A stretch of DNA of 64,000 nt from Bettongia penicillata ogilbyi (taxonomy: Eukaryota; Chordata; Mammalia; Diprotodontia; Potoroidae): contig JAJHZJ010000023.1 in the NCBI GenBank assembly GCA_023548195.1, forward strand, positions 1,085,636 through 1,149,635, given 5' to 3'. The position numbers were made by a program, and so were the translations under genes. Numbering within the stretch: the first letter of the stretch is position 1; each line of letters opens with the position of its first letter. Below the pieces are notes generated by a model. That model made no database searches and was not told the DNA's origin. It worked only from the letters and a program-made list of their open reading frames with translations. This document shows positions 45,000-57,040 of the stretch, piece by piece.

Positions 45000-47330
45000 A
45001 GGAATCAGAGCTGAGACATATATTTCTCCAGGACAGAGACTAATGTAATTACATATGTAGTCAAGACTTGTTTCCAAACAGGGCCAACCCCGAGCAGTGT
45101 TGGGAAATAGGTGAATTTTGTATTCATATGCCCTTGCCTTTTCACTTGAAATCCTCTTTAGCCGGAAGAAACTACCTCAGGGAGGTAAAGCAACAGGCCA
45201 CTGGAAGCAGGATTTCCTTCCTTTCCTTCTTTTAAGTGGAGCTTGCTTCCCACTCTGCTACGCTCTTCTTAAGTGAGCTCTGGGCCATTGAAATCTCCAG
45301 GATTATGGGCCACCATGGCTCCCTTCCTCTTGTGGGCTCTCAGGGGGTGGCTCCTACTGGCTCCCCTATGACACAACTGGCACAAAGCTAGGCATACAAC
45401 AGGGGCTTAATCCAAATTTGCTGATTATGCTTCTTGAGAGATCGTCAGCTTTTTAAAGTGAAGGCAGGTAAGCCCAGGTGATGAGACTTTCCAAACCCTG
45501 GCCCAGCAACCATGGAGTCTTGCCCTTGTAACAGGAGCATCCAGAATTCATAAGGAACTGCCTCCATTGTCTACCATTCCCCTCTCATGGGTCTCTGTGC
45601 TAGGCAGTGTTGATTTGGATCACAATTGGGGTAATACTGCATCCACATTGACTTGTAGTAGAATTTGCCCCTCTCTGTTTGCTGGAGGCTGGTGCCCCAG
45701 CATCTCCCTGCTCCTAGTGGGTCAATGTCTTTGGGGCAGGCTGAACTGTCATCATACCAGGCCCTGGGGTGGAAAAATCTTGGATGAGAGGTGGTTGGAG
45801 GCAGCTTCTAGCTGTTTTTTTTTTTTAATCCCCCCTTCCTACCATAATACTTGGTATTATTTTGCATTCAATACTTTAGCCCTTATAATACCTTAACCAC
45901 TTATATTGCATATACTTGGTATAAATATTGCATTCAATACCTTATCCCAAAAGACAGACTAATTTCCGGCTGTCAGGAAGAAGGGAGAGTTTCCTACAGT
46001 CCAGAGTTTTCAGGCATCTCTCACATTCTATCCCAGAGGCTGCCACCGCCTATGCCTATGTAAAGCTGACCTTAGGGCTGGAGCTAGGGATTAGGGGACT
46101 GGGACTTTGCCTAGGGGAGCTGCAATTAAAGGGTACTGGCCACAGCAGCAGAAGTATCTGGTTAGCAAGAATAATTAGTGACAATAGCCAGAAGCCACCA
46201 GATGGCCGAACTAACTTGCCCCTCATCCAAAGCAGTGACTTAGCAGTGTCCTAGGATCTCTCTGCCCATCCTTCCCTGCAACTGAAATTGTCTTTTTAAA
46301 AAATTGATTTGAGGGCACATTTTGGGAAGGCTGTGCCAGGTGTTCCAATTCCTCACTCATCTTCTCCCTGGGCAGACTGGAGCTGGAGTGAGTAGTGGCA
46401 GCCAGCTCCATTCCTGGCATCTTCCCCTCCCACTCCCCACTCTAGGTTCCTCCACCCAGGGGCCTGGTATGATGACGTTTGTTCAGCCTGCCTCATAGAT
46501 GTTGTCCCACTGTGAGCAACAAGATGGGGGGCACTGACCTTCTCAGCATCCACGAAGTTGCAAATTCAGCTACAAGTGAAGGTCATGCAGTATCTTGGAT
46601 GAGAGTTTAGGTGGCCAACTCCAGGAGAGAAGTTTGCCTCCAGGCCAGAAAACCCAAATGAGTATTTGGAGTACTGCCTGCTCCCACTGGCTTGAGTCTG
46701 TTTACATGACCTTTTGGTAGGAGCTGATGGTGGGGCAGTGTGGAAAGACTGGCATGCCAGACAGGGGGCTCCTGGCTGTGAGTGCTGTCTGACTACCAGC
46801 CATTCCAGCCTAGTTCCAGATCTGAGCGAATTAGGGAATCAAGGTAGATCTGGGAGCTGCTTGGTACTAGCGGCAAACAACCTCATTCCTAAACCCTGTC
46901 AAGGCTTCATCTTCTCTTGGCAGTCGACTCCTACCTTCTCCACACTCTGGCTGACTTCAGATGTTCTCAGCACTGATACTCTCTCCATGTTGACCTTAGC
47001 ATGCTTTTGAACAGAGCTCTGGCCTATTCAGTTCAATTCAACAGCTAGGTCTCCAGGGCCACCTCCTACATGAGTTGCTCCCAGCATTCTCTTCCTCTTG
47101 AAATGAGTTTGTATGGCTTTGTATTTCTTTACTTGTGTACATGCCAGATATCCGCAGTGAAAGGAAAGTCGGGTAGGGTGAGGAGGGCTTTGTTTTTGTT
47201 GCTGAAACCACAGTGTCTGGCCCATCATAACTAATTAATGTTTGTGGAGTTGGAGGTGGGCCCCTCCCAGAAACTCCAATGTAAGAAGGAGGCCAACCAG
47301 GCTCCACTGCTGACTCATCTTCTGCCATTC
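45000..47330. other. Mostly unique sequence, no gene recognised
   Basis: This is the longest repeat-poor part of the upstream flank. Base composition is balanced and several short ORFs exist, but none shows splice signals with a familiar domain. A short L2-like tail is near 45370-45415 (CACAAAGCTAGGCATACAAC). It could contain regulatory DNA. Confidence 0.5.
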
Positions 47331-47339
47331 CCCTTCACT

Positions 47340-47515
47340 GCATCCCTTTTCCCTGTTCCCCACTTCAGGTCCCTTTTATGTATTATCTTTCTTCTTAGAA
47401 GAATCTAAGTACCTTCAGGTAAGGAACTGCCTTGCTTTCTCCTTGTTTTCCAATTCTTAGTGCTTAACTGAGTGCCTAGCACACAGTAAAGAATGAATAA
47501 GTTCTTGAATTTTGC
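47340..47515 (+). repeat. L2 3' tail
   Basis: CACTTCAGGTCCCTTTTATG, AAGTACCTTCAGGTAAGGAA, AATTCTTAGTGCTTAACTGA, GTGCCTAGCACACAGTAAAG. Confidence 0.65.
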
Positions 47516-47519
47516 AGGG

Positions 47520-48060
47520 GAAGAAGAGTAAAGAATTTAATTTGGCAATGAGATTATCATGTAGTAAGAGCATGACCCAAACAATAGAAAGCCTATGTAC
47601 TTTGTTGGTATCCATTCAATGCCTCGAGGTCCAGAAGAAGATCTACCTACTTCCCCGTACCCATACCAGCATGTTAGGTGGGCTCTCTGTGCTTGATTTA
47701 CAGCAGATTATGGACAAAATTATCCCAGGCCAAGGTAGACTATGATGCATGTCATTGGAGGGTATCCCCATATGGATGAGATTGTAAAAATTGCATAAAT
47801 ATTGAGGTATGCATAAGTAGGCCTGGTCCAAAGCCAAATTTTGAGGAAAAATCCTCCTGTTGGAACCATCTCTCCCTTCCTTTTCTTCCCAAACCCACTA
47901 CAAATGTCCAATAAGACCTTATATTTACAATTAAAAAAAATAAATGGCTTGGATAAAGGCATAGATGATCAAATATATAGCTATGAAGCTAGGTGGGAAA
48001 GTGGATAGTCAGGATCCCGTAAGCTCTCAACAGGCTAGAAGATTGGGCCAAATCAAATAT
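47520..48060. other. No recognised feature
   Basis: I see no gene and no nameable repeat here. Confidence 0.4.
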
Positions 48061-48206
48061 GTTGCATTTGATCAATCAGTCAGTCAATCAACATTTATTT
48101 AATGCCTACTATGTGCAAGGCACCATATTAAGTGCTGGGGATTCTGAAGCAGAAGACAGTCCCTGCTCTCAGGAAACATACAATCTAATGGGGGAGACAA
48201 TATGCA

Positions 48207-48211
<5 letters not shown>

Positions 48212-48274
<63 letters not shown>
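48212..48274. repeat. (AT)n microsatellite
   Basis: A 63-bp TA repeat lies exactly where the L2 copy at 54450 has CAAACAAATATATACAAAGC, so it grew from that seed inside L2. Confidence 0.95.
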
Positions 48275-48279
<5 letters not shown>

Positions 48280-48294
48280 AACTATTTATAGGAA

Positions 48295-48865
48295 TAATTG
48301 ATGTTCATCCTTTCTTGAAGAGGACCAATGACATCATTGGATAATTGTTCATGAATTGGATTTCAGTGAGGCAGAGTTGCAGAAAGTCATCTCTTTTCCA
48401 GTCATCAAAATCCAGTAGCAAGACAGACAATTAGAGATGGCCTGAGATGCAGTGGATGACTGTAACATCTTTGATGGCCAACCAAGCTCTAAGCAATCCA
48501 CAGTGCCTGCTTCAGCCACCTTCATGGCTATTGAAACAAATTGTTCTCATCAGCCCCCTTCACTGGGAAAAGTCTTCACATAGTTGGAGTAGACATGCAC
48601 CTAACTCACTGATAGGTTTGAGACCTGACGGTTATCCTCATACACTAGGGTGTAGGGGGTATTCAAGGAGGACCAGTGTCTCTGATGTGAGGGCTTGCCA
48701 AGTTCTTTTCAAGGCTTCTCATCCACCTTTGGTGTTTACCTACCACCCAACTTTTACCTGTGGCTCCAAAAAGTGGTAGCATGTATGGCAGCCACAGTCC
48801 GATAAAACCATCTCAGCATAGTGCTAAACCAGATTGAAAGTAACCAACAGGATAAATAGGAAATA
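48295..48865 (-). mobile_element. RTE-linked ~500-bp interspersed element
   Basis: It starts GTTCATCCTTTCTTGAAGAG, GACCAATGACATCATTGG, ATGAATTGGATTTCAGTGAG, then GATGGCCTGAGATGCAGTGG, CAACCAAGCTCTAAGCAATC, CAGTGCCTGCTTCAGCCACC, AAAAGTCTTCACATAGTTGG. The copy at 60753 follows the same order. No ORF of note. I do not know its catalogue name. Confidence 0.8.
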
Positions 48866-49915
48866 AATAATAGAGGGAACGCGCAGGAATTATAAAGTAT
48901 TGGGCATGACTTGCTACAGGAGATAAGATTTTAGTTGGGACTTAAAAGAAGCCAGGGAGGTCAGTAGTCAGTGAATGAGGGAGAACATTCTAAGCATGGG
49001 GGAGAACCAGAGAAAATGCCAAGAGCTAAAAGATGGAGGGTCTTTTTCATGGACGGGCCTTCAGGCTATTGTCACTGGATTGAAAAGTATGACTTGGGGA
49101 GTAAGGTATAAGACTGGAAAGGTAGGAGTGGGCTAGGTGATAAAGAGCTTGAATGCCAAACAGCATTTTGTATTTGCTCCTGGAAACAAGAGTTTATTGA
49201 AGGGGAGAAGGGGAGTCATGTGACATGATCAGACTTTTGTTTAAAGAAAATCACTTTGGTGACTGAATACAGAGTGGATTGGAGTGAGGAGAGACTTGAG
49301 GCAGGGAGACCCTCCCTCCCCCCCCAGCAGCTATTGTGATGGTCCAGCCATTAGTGATGAGTGTCAATATCAGGGTGGTAGTAGTGTCAGAAGAGAGAAA
49401 GGGAGACCGGGAAGGGGGTATTCAAGGGATATTGCAAATGTAAAAGTAGCAGGTTTTGGTAACAACTTGAATATGACAATTATTGAGGAATTCAGGATAA
49501 CTCCTAGGTTGTAAGCCTGAAGGAAGCTGGTATTACCCTCTATAGTAATGGGGAAGGTAGGAAGTAGGAAGGTTTAGCGGGGGAGATAATGATTTCTGTT
49601 TTAGATGTAGTGAGTTTAAGATGTCTACTGGACATCTAATTCAAGACGTCTGAAAGGTAGTTGGAGATGTGAGATTGGAGGTCAGCAGAGAGTTTGGGGC
49701 AGGAGAGGTAGATGTGAGTCTCATCAGCATAGAGATACTAATTAAATCCATGAGAGCTAAGGAGATCACCAAGTGAAGAGAAAGGAGAAGAGGGCCCAGG
49801 ACAAAACCCTGAGGATCACCTATGGTTAAAGGATGTGACCCGGAGGAGGATCCAGCAAAAGAGGCAGAGAAGAAGTAATCAGGGAGGTTGTAGGAGAAAT
49901 ATAAAATCTAGAAAC

Positions 49916-51345
49916 CTAGAGAGAACAGAGCATCAAGTGTAAAAGGCTGCAGAAGTCAAAGAAAATGAGGATTGAGAAAAGGTCATTGGATTTGGTGACT
50001 AAGAGAACATTCGTAATTTTGGAGAGAGCAATTTCAGGGATTCTAAAGAAGTTAAGAGTGAGAGGAGAGAAAGTATAAATTCCTATTGTAGATGACTTTT
50101 TTGAGGAGTTTAACTTCAAAGAGCCATAGGATAATATTGACGATGGAAGGAGCAGATGAGGAGTTTTTTCAGGATGCAGGAGACATGGGCATGCTTATAG
50201 GCCGTGGGAAATGAGTCAGTATAGAGGAAGAGATTGAGGGTAAGTGATAGAGTGGGGATGACAGAGAAGGCAATCTGTTGGAGGAGACATGATAGAGTGG
50301 GATCACTTGAACAAGTAGAAGGGTTAGCTTTGGTAAGGCACTTCGTTATGTGAGACAGGGGTAAAGAAGGAAAGAGTGGCAGGAGGCACCTGAGTGATAG
50401 GAGATGAGAAAGAGAGGAGAAGAGGAAGCTCACAGCTGAATGGCCTCAATTTTTATCAGTAAAATATGAAGCAAGGTTCTTGGTTGAGAGGGTAGGGATA
50501 TGGGGAGCCATGGGAGGTTTGAGGAGGCCTGAAAAGGTTTGGAAGAGCCTTTGTGGTGAGTAGGAGGTTGAGTTGACAAAGGTGGTATTGCTGAGCAGCA
50601 GGAAAGGCAGAGTTGAAGTTGGACAGCATAAATTTGTAGTGGACTAGTCAGACAGTTACATGACTTTCTCCATCTTTGTTTAGCAGTATGTGTGTAGGAG
50701 TGAAGGTGGTGAGTGATGGGAATGATCCAAGACTGAGGCTTGGCTTGGCGTAATTGGTGATAAGGAGGCTAGGGATTCAAGAGAGTAGAGAGTTAAATTG
50801 GCTTGCCAAGTAGTCAAGATGGGGAGAAGAAGAGGGTGTGGCTAACATAGGAAAGATGCCCTGGGAGAAGAGTAAGGGGTCAAGGGATTGGAGATCATAG
50901 TGTGGATGAAGAGTAGAGTTTTGTTAGGGAGGACAGAAGGAGAGATGAAAAGCCGGTAGATAAGGGTATTTCAGAATCCTTGAATATAAAAGTGGTACAT
51001 TTGTGGGTGATGGAAAGATCAAGGGTATGACCACCTTTGTGTGGGGCTAAGGTTGGGTAGAGCTCAAGGAGGGTGAGTAGGTTGAGGAATAGAGTGGTTA
51101 AGGCATTTGAGAGACAGTCTATATATGTGTTGAAGTTCCCTAGTATGACAGGAGGAGTTGGGGAGGAGAGAAAAATTGTGAGCCAGGCACTAAACTCTCC
51201 ATGGAAGGAAGAGGTGTGACCTGGAGGTCTATAGACAATAGCTATTGGGAGTAGCCTGGTTTCAGTGAGAGCTAATAGATAGGAGTAGGAGAAGAAGAGA
51301 TTTAAGATGAGGGGAAGTTTGTTGCTTATGGAACAGGCATTCTAG
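49916..51345 (-). pseudogene. L2-type endonuclease/reverse transcriptase, decayed
   Basis: Non-LTR retrotransposon ORF2 that would nick target DNA and copy the LINE RNA. On the minus strand the endonuclease start is recognisable as NACSISNKLPLILN (51345-51304) and LLALTETRL (around 51270), then AIVYRPPGHTSSF (51244-51206) and VILGNFNTYIDCLSNAL (51150-51100), equal to the family patterns ARS..NK, LALTETWL, VYRPP and ILGDFN.H.D. The RT domain gives LTKANPSTCSSDPTLSCLLQ and DSFPTAYKHAHVSCILKKL (50433-50116), then IALSKITNVLLVTKSNDLFS (50119-49916). In-frame stops and frame changes separate these parts, so it is dead. The catalytic YADD-type box is not readable. Confidence 0.75.
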
Positions 51346-51889
51346 AAGGCACAGTAGAAAACCTGGGTGGAATGAGGATGAAACTTTGGAGTGGGAGGGT
51401 TGAGGAGGATGGGGATGAGAGATTGTGTAGTAGGTGGTGCTGAGTGGGGTTTGGATGATCTACAAGAGTTCAGTCACTGAGATGTGAAGAGCATGACCAG
51501 GTGTGAGAATGTTCATCACTGAGTGGAGGGTACCATCCTCTACCCTCACAGGACAGGTACAACAGGAGATGAGAGACCTGAAATCAAAGGGAGGGTTGCT
51601 TCTCTTTGCACTAGAGGTTTTCCACATCTCAGTTGTCACATTGGGCTGACAGTAGGAGGTGGAAGTTGCCTTGTGCTAGCACAGATGGAAGTGGTTGCTT
51701 TGGGACAGATAGAAGATGCCCAGTCTGGCCCTTTGCCACCTTTTCTCAGGGGACACACTGTGCCCAGCAGAAGATGGAAGGTTCCAGGTACCTGGGCAGA
51801 TTGAAGATCTATGGTTCCAATTCTTATCTGAGGAGGCTTGCAATGAGCAGTAGCAGGAAGTGGTAGATTACCTGTGTAGAAGGAAATCC

Positions 51890-52340
51890 TTTAGGTCTGA
51901 GGAGCTATGGCATTTGACAGGAATAGATACAAAATCTTACATTTGTGTTAAAAAATATGACCTGACAAGTACAGAAAGAAGGAGGTATGATTAATAGCTG
52001 ACCTCAAGTTCAGTATGCAGTGTAATATAGTAGCAAAGAATGCGTGACTCCATTAATGTCCAAGGAATAGGAGGGCAAAGGGCCTGAAGATCTCCCAGGT
52101 AAAGATCCACTGAAGGATTTTTAACTTGGAGAAGAGAAGATTTGGGGGTGGAAGGGAGGCATGACATCTTTTTGCATGTATTTGAAGGTCTTTCCTGTGG
52201 AGGAGAAATTACTTGCTTAAATTTGATCTGCTTGGCTCCAGAGGGCCCAACTAGGACCGATGGAGCTGAAAAGAGGCATATTTTGGAGTGATGAAGCCAC
52301 AAGCCTGGATCCCTCCACAAAGGGCAACTCATAAGTCTCA
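51890..52340 (-). mobile_element. CR1/L3-type LINE fragment
   Basis: AATAGCTGACCTCAAGTTCA, GTATGCAGTGTAATATAG, GCATGTATTTGAAGGTCTTT, CTTGGCTCCAGAGGGCCCAA, CTAGGACCGATGGAGCTGAA are the CR1/L3 3' region in reverse. Confidence 0.7.
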
Positions 52341-52344
52341 AGGA

Positions 52345-52445
52345 GCTTAAAATCATATATGCACATAGTAATAACAGTCCCTCATATTTCTATAGTACTT
52401 TAAGGTTTGCAAAATAGCAACCATGGGATGCAGGACTATTACTTC
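52345..52445 (-). repeat. MIR-like fragment
   Basis: AATAACAGTCCCTCATATTT, CTATAGTACTTTAAGGTTTG, CAAAATAGCAACC. Confidence 0.6.
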
Positions 52446-52459
52446 CGTTTAATTTTACC

Positions 52460-54060
52460 TTATGCTTTGTTTTTCTAATAGTATTTTATTTTTTCTAGTT
52501 ACATGTAAAGGCAGGTTTTTAACATTCATTTAAAAATTTTGAGTTCCAAATTTTCTCCCTCCTTTCCTTACATCCCCCCTTCATAAGATGGTAAGCAATT
52601 TGACATAGGTTATACATGTTCAGTCAGGTAAAGCACATTTCCATATTAATCATGTTGTGAAAGAAGAAATAGATCAAAAGAAAAACAACTATGAAAAAAT
52701 ACAGAAAGTGAAAAATAGTATGCTTTGATCTATATTCAGCCTCCCTCTTTCTCTGGATGTGAATAGCATTTTTCCTCATGAGACCTTTGGAATTTTCTTG
52801 GATCATTGTATTGCTGTGAATCTCTAAGTCATTTATAGTTGATCATTGCACAATGTTGCTGTTACTATGTACTGTGTTTTGGTTCTGCTCATTTCACCCA
52901 GCATCAGCTCATGTAAGTCTTTTCAGGTTTTTCTGAATTCTACTGCCTCATCATTTCTTATAGCACAATAGTGTTCCAGTACATTCGTATACCACAACAT
53001 GTTCAGCCATTCCCCAATTGATGGATATCTCCTCAGTTTCCAATTCTTTGCCACCATCAAAAGAGCTGCTATAAATATTTTTGTACAAGCAGGTCCTTGC
53101 TCCCTTTTTATGATCTCCTTGGGTATGCACAGTTTGATTGCCCTTTTGGCATAGTTCCAAATTACTCTCTAGAATGATTGGACCAGTTCACAGCTTTATT
53201 GATGATGCATGTGTCCCTATTTTTCCACATCTGGCATTTGTCATTTTCCTTTTATGTCCTATTAGTCAATCTGATATATGTGAGATGGTATCTCACATAT
53301 ATTTTTTAAATGGGCATTTCTCTAATTATTAGTGATTTATAGTATTTCCCCCATAAGATTATTGATAATTTTGATTTCTTCTTCTGAAAACTGCCTGTTC
53401 ATATCCTTTGACCATTTATCAGTTGGGGGATGGCTCTTACTTTTATACATTTGGCTCAGTTTCCTACATATTTGAGAAATGAGGCCTTTTTCAGAGAAGC
53501 TTACTGTAAAGTTTTCCCCCAGCTTCCTTCTTTCCTTCTTTTTTTTTTTTGGAGGCAACCAGTGTTATGATTTGCCCAGGGTCACATGGCAAGTAAGTGT
53601 CTGAAGCCAGATTTGAACTCAGATCTGCCTGTTTCCAGGGGTGATGCTCTATCTACTGTACCACTTAGCTGCTTCTCCTGTTTTCCTTCTAATTTTGGCT
53701 GTATTAGGGATTTTTTGGTGCAAAAATCTTTTGAATTTCATGTAATCAAGAATATCCACTTTACTTTTCATGATCCTTTCTATATCTTGCTTGGTCATAA
53801 ATTCTTCCTTTATTCATAGGTCTACATATAAAATTTTCCATGCTTCCTTAATTTGCTTATATAGACCCTTTCTGTCTAAATCATGTACTCATTTTGAGCT
53901 TTTCTTGGTATATGGTGTGAGATGTTGTTCTATGCCTAGTTTCTTCCAAATTGTCTTCCAGTCTTCCCAGCAGTTTTGTCAAATAGTGAGTTCTTGCTCC
54001 CAAAACTTGAATCTTTGGATTTATCTAATTTTAATACTAGATTGCTATGATTAGCTATTA
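52460..54060 (-). mobile_element. L1 fragment, inverted, split by a SINE
   Basis: TTTTTTCTAGTTACATGTAA, AGATGGTAAGCAATTTGACA, TCTGGATGTGAATAGCATTT, CAATTGATGGATATCTCCTC, then 53660-54060 TTTTCCTTCTAATTTTGGC, GGTATATGGTGTGAGATGTT. Minus-strand 53160-52951 keeps NIYSSSFDGGKELETEEISI of the ORF2 end. Confidence 0.87.
53526..53672 (-). repeat. SINE inserted in L1
   Basis: TTTGCCCAGGGTCACATGGC, AAGTAAGTGTCTGAAGCCAG, ATTTGAACTCAGATCTGCC, TATCTACTGTACCACTTAGC, TGCTTC end at the tRNA-like head. L1 continues on both sides. Confidence 0.85.
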
Positions 54061-54061
54061 T

Positions 54062-54120
54062 TTTTAAGTGTAGTACAGTACTTGGAACATAATAGGCATT
54101 ATGTAAGTGCTTATTTCCTC
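54062..54120 (+). repeat. L2/MIR tail scrap
   Basis: GTAGTACAGTACTTGGAACA, TAATAGGCATTATGTAAGTG, CTTATTTCC. Confidence 0.6.
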
Positions 54121-54314
54121 TATTCCTCTTTGATTTCCCTAAACGTGAGTAATTAAGTCCTAACTCCCACAAAGGCATGCACTTTCCCCATGTACCACAT
54201 GGAACCCTCATGAACAAATACTGAAACATAAAGCCCTATTACACCCCTCTTCCCTCCAAATCACCCCTCCCCAAGGCAAAATCACTCTTGGGCTGTTTGA
54301 CTGACACTCTTTAT

Positions 54315-54487
54315 TTAATCAATCCATAAATGTTTATTAAGTGCCTACTGTGTGCCAGGCACTGTGTTAAGTGCTGGGGATTCAAAAAGAGGCAAAAGAC
54401 AGTCCCTGCCTTCAGGAGCTTACAATCTAACGGGGAAATCATCATGCAAACAAATATATACAAAGCAAGTTATATACAGGATAAATA
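54315..54487 (-). mobile_element. L2 3' end, inverted (continues beyond later insertions)
   Basis: ATAAATGTTTATTAAGTGCC, TACTGTGTGCCAGGCACTGT, CAGTCCCTGCCTTCAGGAGC, CAAACAAATATATACAAAGC. The same L2 copy appears to resume at 55875-55956, 58942-58975 and 59236-59660, each break being an insertion. Confidence 0.82.
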
Positions 54488-54745
54488 GGAATGCTGTTTG
54501 TTCTTCGTTCTCGAAGAGGACCACGACATCAGGAAGATGATGCTGTGACTTGCAAGAGAACTGGATTTAAGTGATGCAGGGATGTACAAAGTCAACTAAC
54601 CTCACTTTCTCTCCTAGAGTCATCTGGGTCCAGTGGCCAGATAGGAATCAGGATGACTGGAGATGGCCCCAGATGATATCTGTATATTTACCTAAAAAGC
54701 CCAATACATCACCAGCCTGTAGGCCCTGAGCCAGACAAAAAAACC
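54488..54745 (-). mobile_element. RTE-linked interspersed element
   Basis: TGTTTGTTCTTCGTTCTCGA, AGAGGACCACGACATCAGG, GAACTGGATTTAAGTGATGC, CTAACCTCACTTTCTCTCCT, GGTCCAGTGGCCAGATAGGA, ATCAGGATGACTGGAGATGG. Confidence 0.82.
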
Positions 54746-54749
54746 AAAC

Positions 54750-55150
54750 AAACCACTGGACTGGATATAAACATCCACTATGAAAAGCAGGAGACAAGCC
54801 CTACACCCTTAAGTTTTTGTTTTGTTGTTTTAATTTTACTCTGGGTGGCACCAGGAATTAAGGATGAGAAAAGAGGTCCCCAGGTAGGCTACACAGGAGA
54901 ACATGGGGCCCAAGTGAAAGCAGAGAGGGGAGGGGAGGGAGTAGTGAGGGGTCACTGCCAAGTGGACTTTTCACAAACCACTGGCATTTAGCTTCCTCCA
55001 AAGAAGAAAATGGGAACAGGGGAGTGATGAGTAAAGCTTTTTTCTTTTCCCTAGGAGAACTTGTGTGCCTGACCTTCTGGGCTCCTGACCTTTCTTCCTG
55101 GCACCTAACCTTAGGTAAGGACATAGGTCCTGTCTGGGGTACCATCATTC
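54750..55150. other. No recognised feature
   Basis: No gene or nameable repeat seen. A T-rich run TTGTTTTGTTGTTTTAATTT lies near 54815. Confidence 0.4.
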
Positions 55151-55690
55151 TCTTATTCACCCACGATTCAAATCTCAGTCACCTTTGAATCCTCCTTTCC
55201 TCTCTTCCAACCCTCCGTCCAGCTGAATGGTAGACTCTGCTAACTCCATCATCCCTCCCAAATTTATCCTCTTCATTCCCATGGACTATGACCCTAGCTC
55301 AGGCCCCTCATTTCTCATCTAAACTACTGCCACAGCCTGTTCAAACTCTGCACTCAGTGCTTCTGAATCCTCTTCTAATCAGGCATGCCCTCGTCCACCT
55401 ACAATTCCACCCTCCCAACCAGATCTCTCCTGGTTGAGACTCAAGTCCTTCTTTCAAGGCTCTGTTCAACTTCTGTCTCTTCAGAAAAACCTAACTTACA
55501 CCTCTCTCTCTCTTTCATGCACTTACATTTTAATTTACAATCTCATACTAGTTACATACTAAGAACATAATTCATGCTAAGACTACATAGAGATCACTCC
55601 CACTAAATTTTAAATTCCTTCAGGGTTATGGACTGCATCTTGTTTGCCTTCTGTCTCCCTATATGTCAAGCACAAGTCTTTGCATGTCAA
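55150..55690 (+). mobile_element. L2-type 3' region
   Basis: CTATGACCCTAGCTCAGGCC, CATCTAAACTACTGCCACAG, CTTCTTTCAAGGCTCTGTTC, AATTTTAAATTCCTTCAGGG and GTCTCCCTATATGTCAAGC follow the L2 ORF2-end/3'-UTR order, though decayed. Confidence 0.6.
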
Positions 55691-55696
55691 ATTACA

Positions 55697-55870
55697 AACT
55701 GAAAGGATCAGTGGTTCTTAATCTGGCATCCATGAACTTTAAAAAAATTTCAATATAGTTTCCTTTTTAATCCTATGGATTTTATTTTATGCTTTTAGAA
55801 ACATTCTGACAAGGTATCCCTAGGCTTCAACAACCTGCCAAAGGGATCCATGGCCCAAGAAAAGATAACT
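55697..55870. mobile_element. hAT-type MITE fragment
   Basis: It opens TCAGTGGTTCTTAATCTGGC, ATCCATGAACTTTAAAA and runs through TTTCAATATAGTTTCC, ATCCTATGGATTTTATTTTA, TGC, CCAAAGGGATCCATGGCCCA. The right terminus is decayed. Confidence 0.65.
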
Positions 55871-55957
55871 AGAAAATAATTAATAGAAGGAAGACACTGG
55901 GATTAAGAGGGGTTAGGGAAGGCTTCCTGTAGGAAGTAGGATTTTAGTTGGTTCTTC

Positions 55958-56012
<55 letters not shown>

Positions 56013-57040
56013 CCTACTTATTTATTTATTTATTTTTTTAATTTAACTTTTTACATTCATTTTCACAAAATTTTGGGTTCCAAATTTATCCCCTTTTATC
56101 CCCTCCCCCACCCCAATGCACCAGGCAATCTAATTTTCCCTATCACCAATCTGCCCTCTCTTCTATCATCCCTCCCTTCCCTTGTCCCCATCTTCTCTTT
56201 TGTCCTGTAGGGCCAGATGACTTTCTATTCCCCATTACCTGCATTTCTTATTTCCTAGTAGCAACAACAATACTAAACAGTTGTTCCTAAAACTTTGAGT
56301 TCCAAATTCTCCCCATCCCTCCCTCCCCACCCATTCCCTTTGGGAAGGCAAGCAATTCAATATAGGCCCTATCTGTGTAGTTTTGCAAATGACATCGATA
56401 ACAGTTGTGTTGTATAAGACTAACTGTATTTCCCTCCATCCTATCCTGCCCCCCATTGTTTCTATTCTGTCTTTTGATCCTGTCCCTCCCCGAGTGTTGA
56501 CTTCACATTGCTCCCTCCTCCCATTGCCCTCCCTACCATCATCCCCACCCCCTTGCTTATCTCCTTCTCCCCCACTTTCCTGTATTGTAAGACAGGTTTT
56601 CATACCAAAATGAGTGTGCATTTTATTCCTTCCTTTAGTTGAATGTGATGAGGGTAAACTTCTTGTTTTTATTTTCTCAGCTCTCCTCTTTTTCCCTCCA
56701 CTAAAAAGTCTCCTGCTTGCCTCTTGAATGAGAGATAATTTACCCATTCCATTTCACCCTCTCTCCTACCGGTACGTTTCTCTCTCACCATTTACCTTAA
56801 TTTCTTTTAAGATATGGTCCCATCCTATTCAATTCTCTCTGTGCTCTCTGTCTCTGTATGTGTGTGCGCGCACATGTGTACGTGTGTGTGTGTGTGTGTG
56901 TGTGTGGTCCTACCAACTACCCAGATACTGAAATGTTTTAAGAGTTACAAATATTGTCTTTCCATGTAGGAATGTAAACAGTTCACTTTTGGTAAATCCC
57001 TTATGACTTCTCTTTGCTGTTTACTTTTTCATGCTTCTTC

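Larger units (their letters stand above)
48070..51860 (-). mobile_element. Long L2-type LINE, endonuclease to 3' tail
   Basis: The inverted 3' tail begins at 48070 (AACATTTATTTAATGCCTAC, CTATGTGCAAGGCACC) and the element runs to about 51860. It is split by (AT)n (48212-48274) and by an RTE-linked insertion (48295-48865), after which L2 resumes (GGATAAATAGGAAATAAATA, ATTTTAGTTGGGACTTAAAA). Order in the minus direction is endonuclease (51330-51080), reverse transcriptase (50433-49916), 3' region. This is the most complete L2-type copy here. Confidence 0.82.

Noticed and set aside
55957..56036. CRISPR-like or satellite array at (TATC)n
   Set aside because: It is a simple tetranucleotide repeat forming the tail of the HAL1 insertion.
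56235..56747. 170-codon minus-strand ORF in the HAL1 3' region
   Set aside because: It lies after the ORF1 stop in purine-rich 3' UTR sequence; no RT or other motif is present, so it is not an ORF2 remnant.
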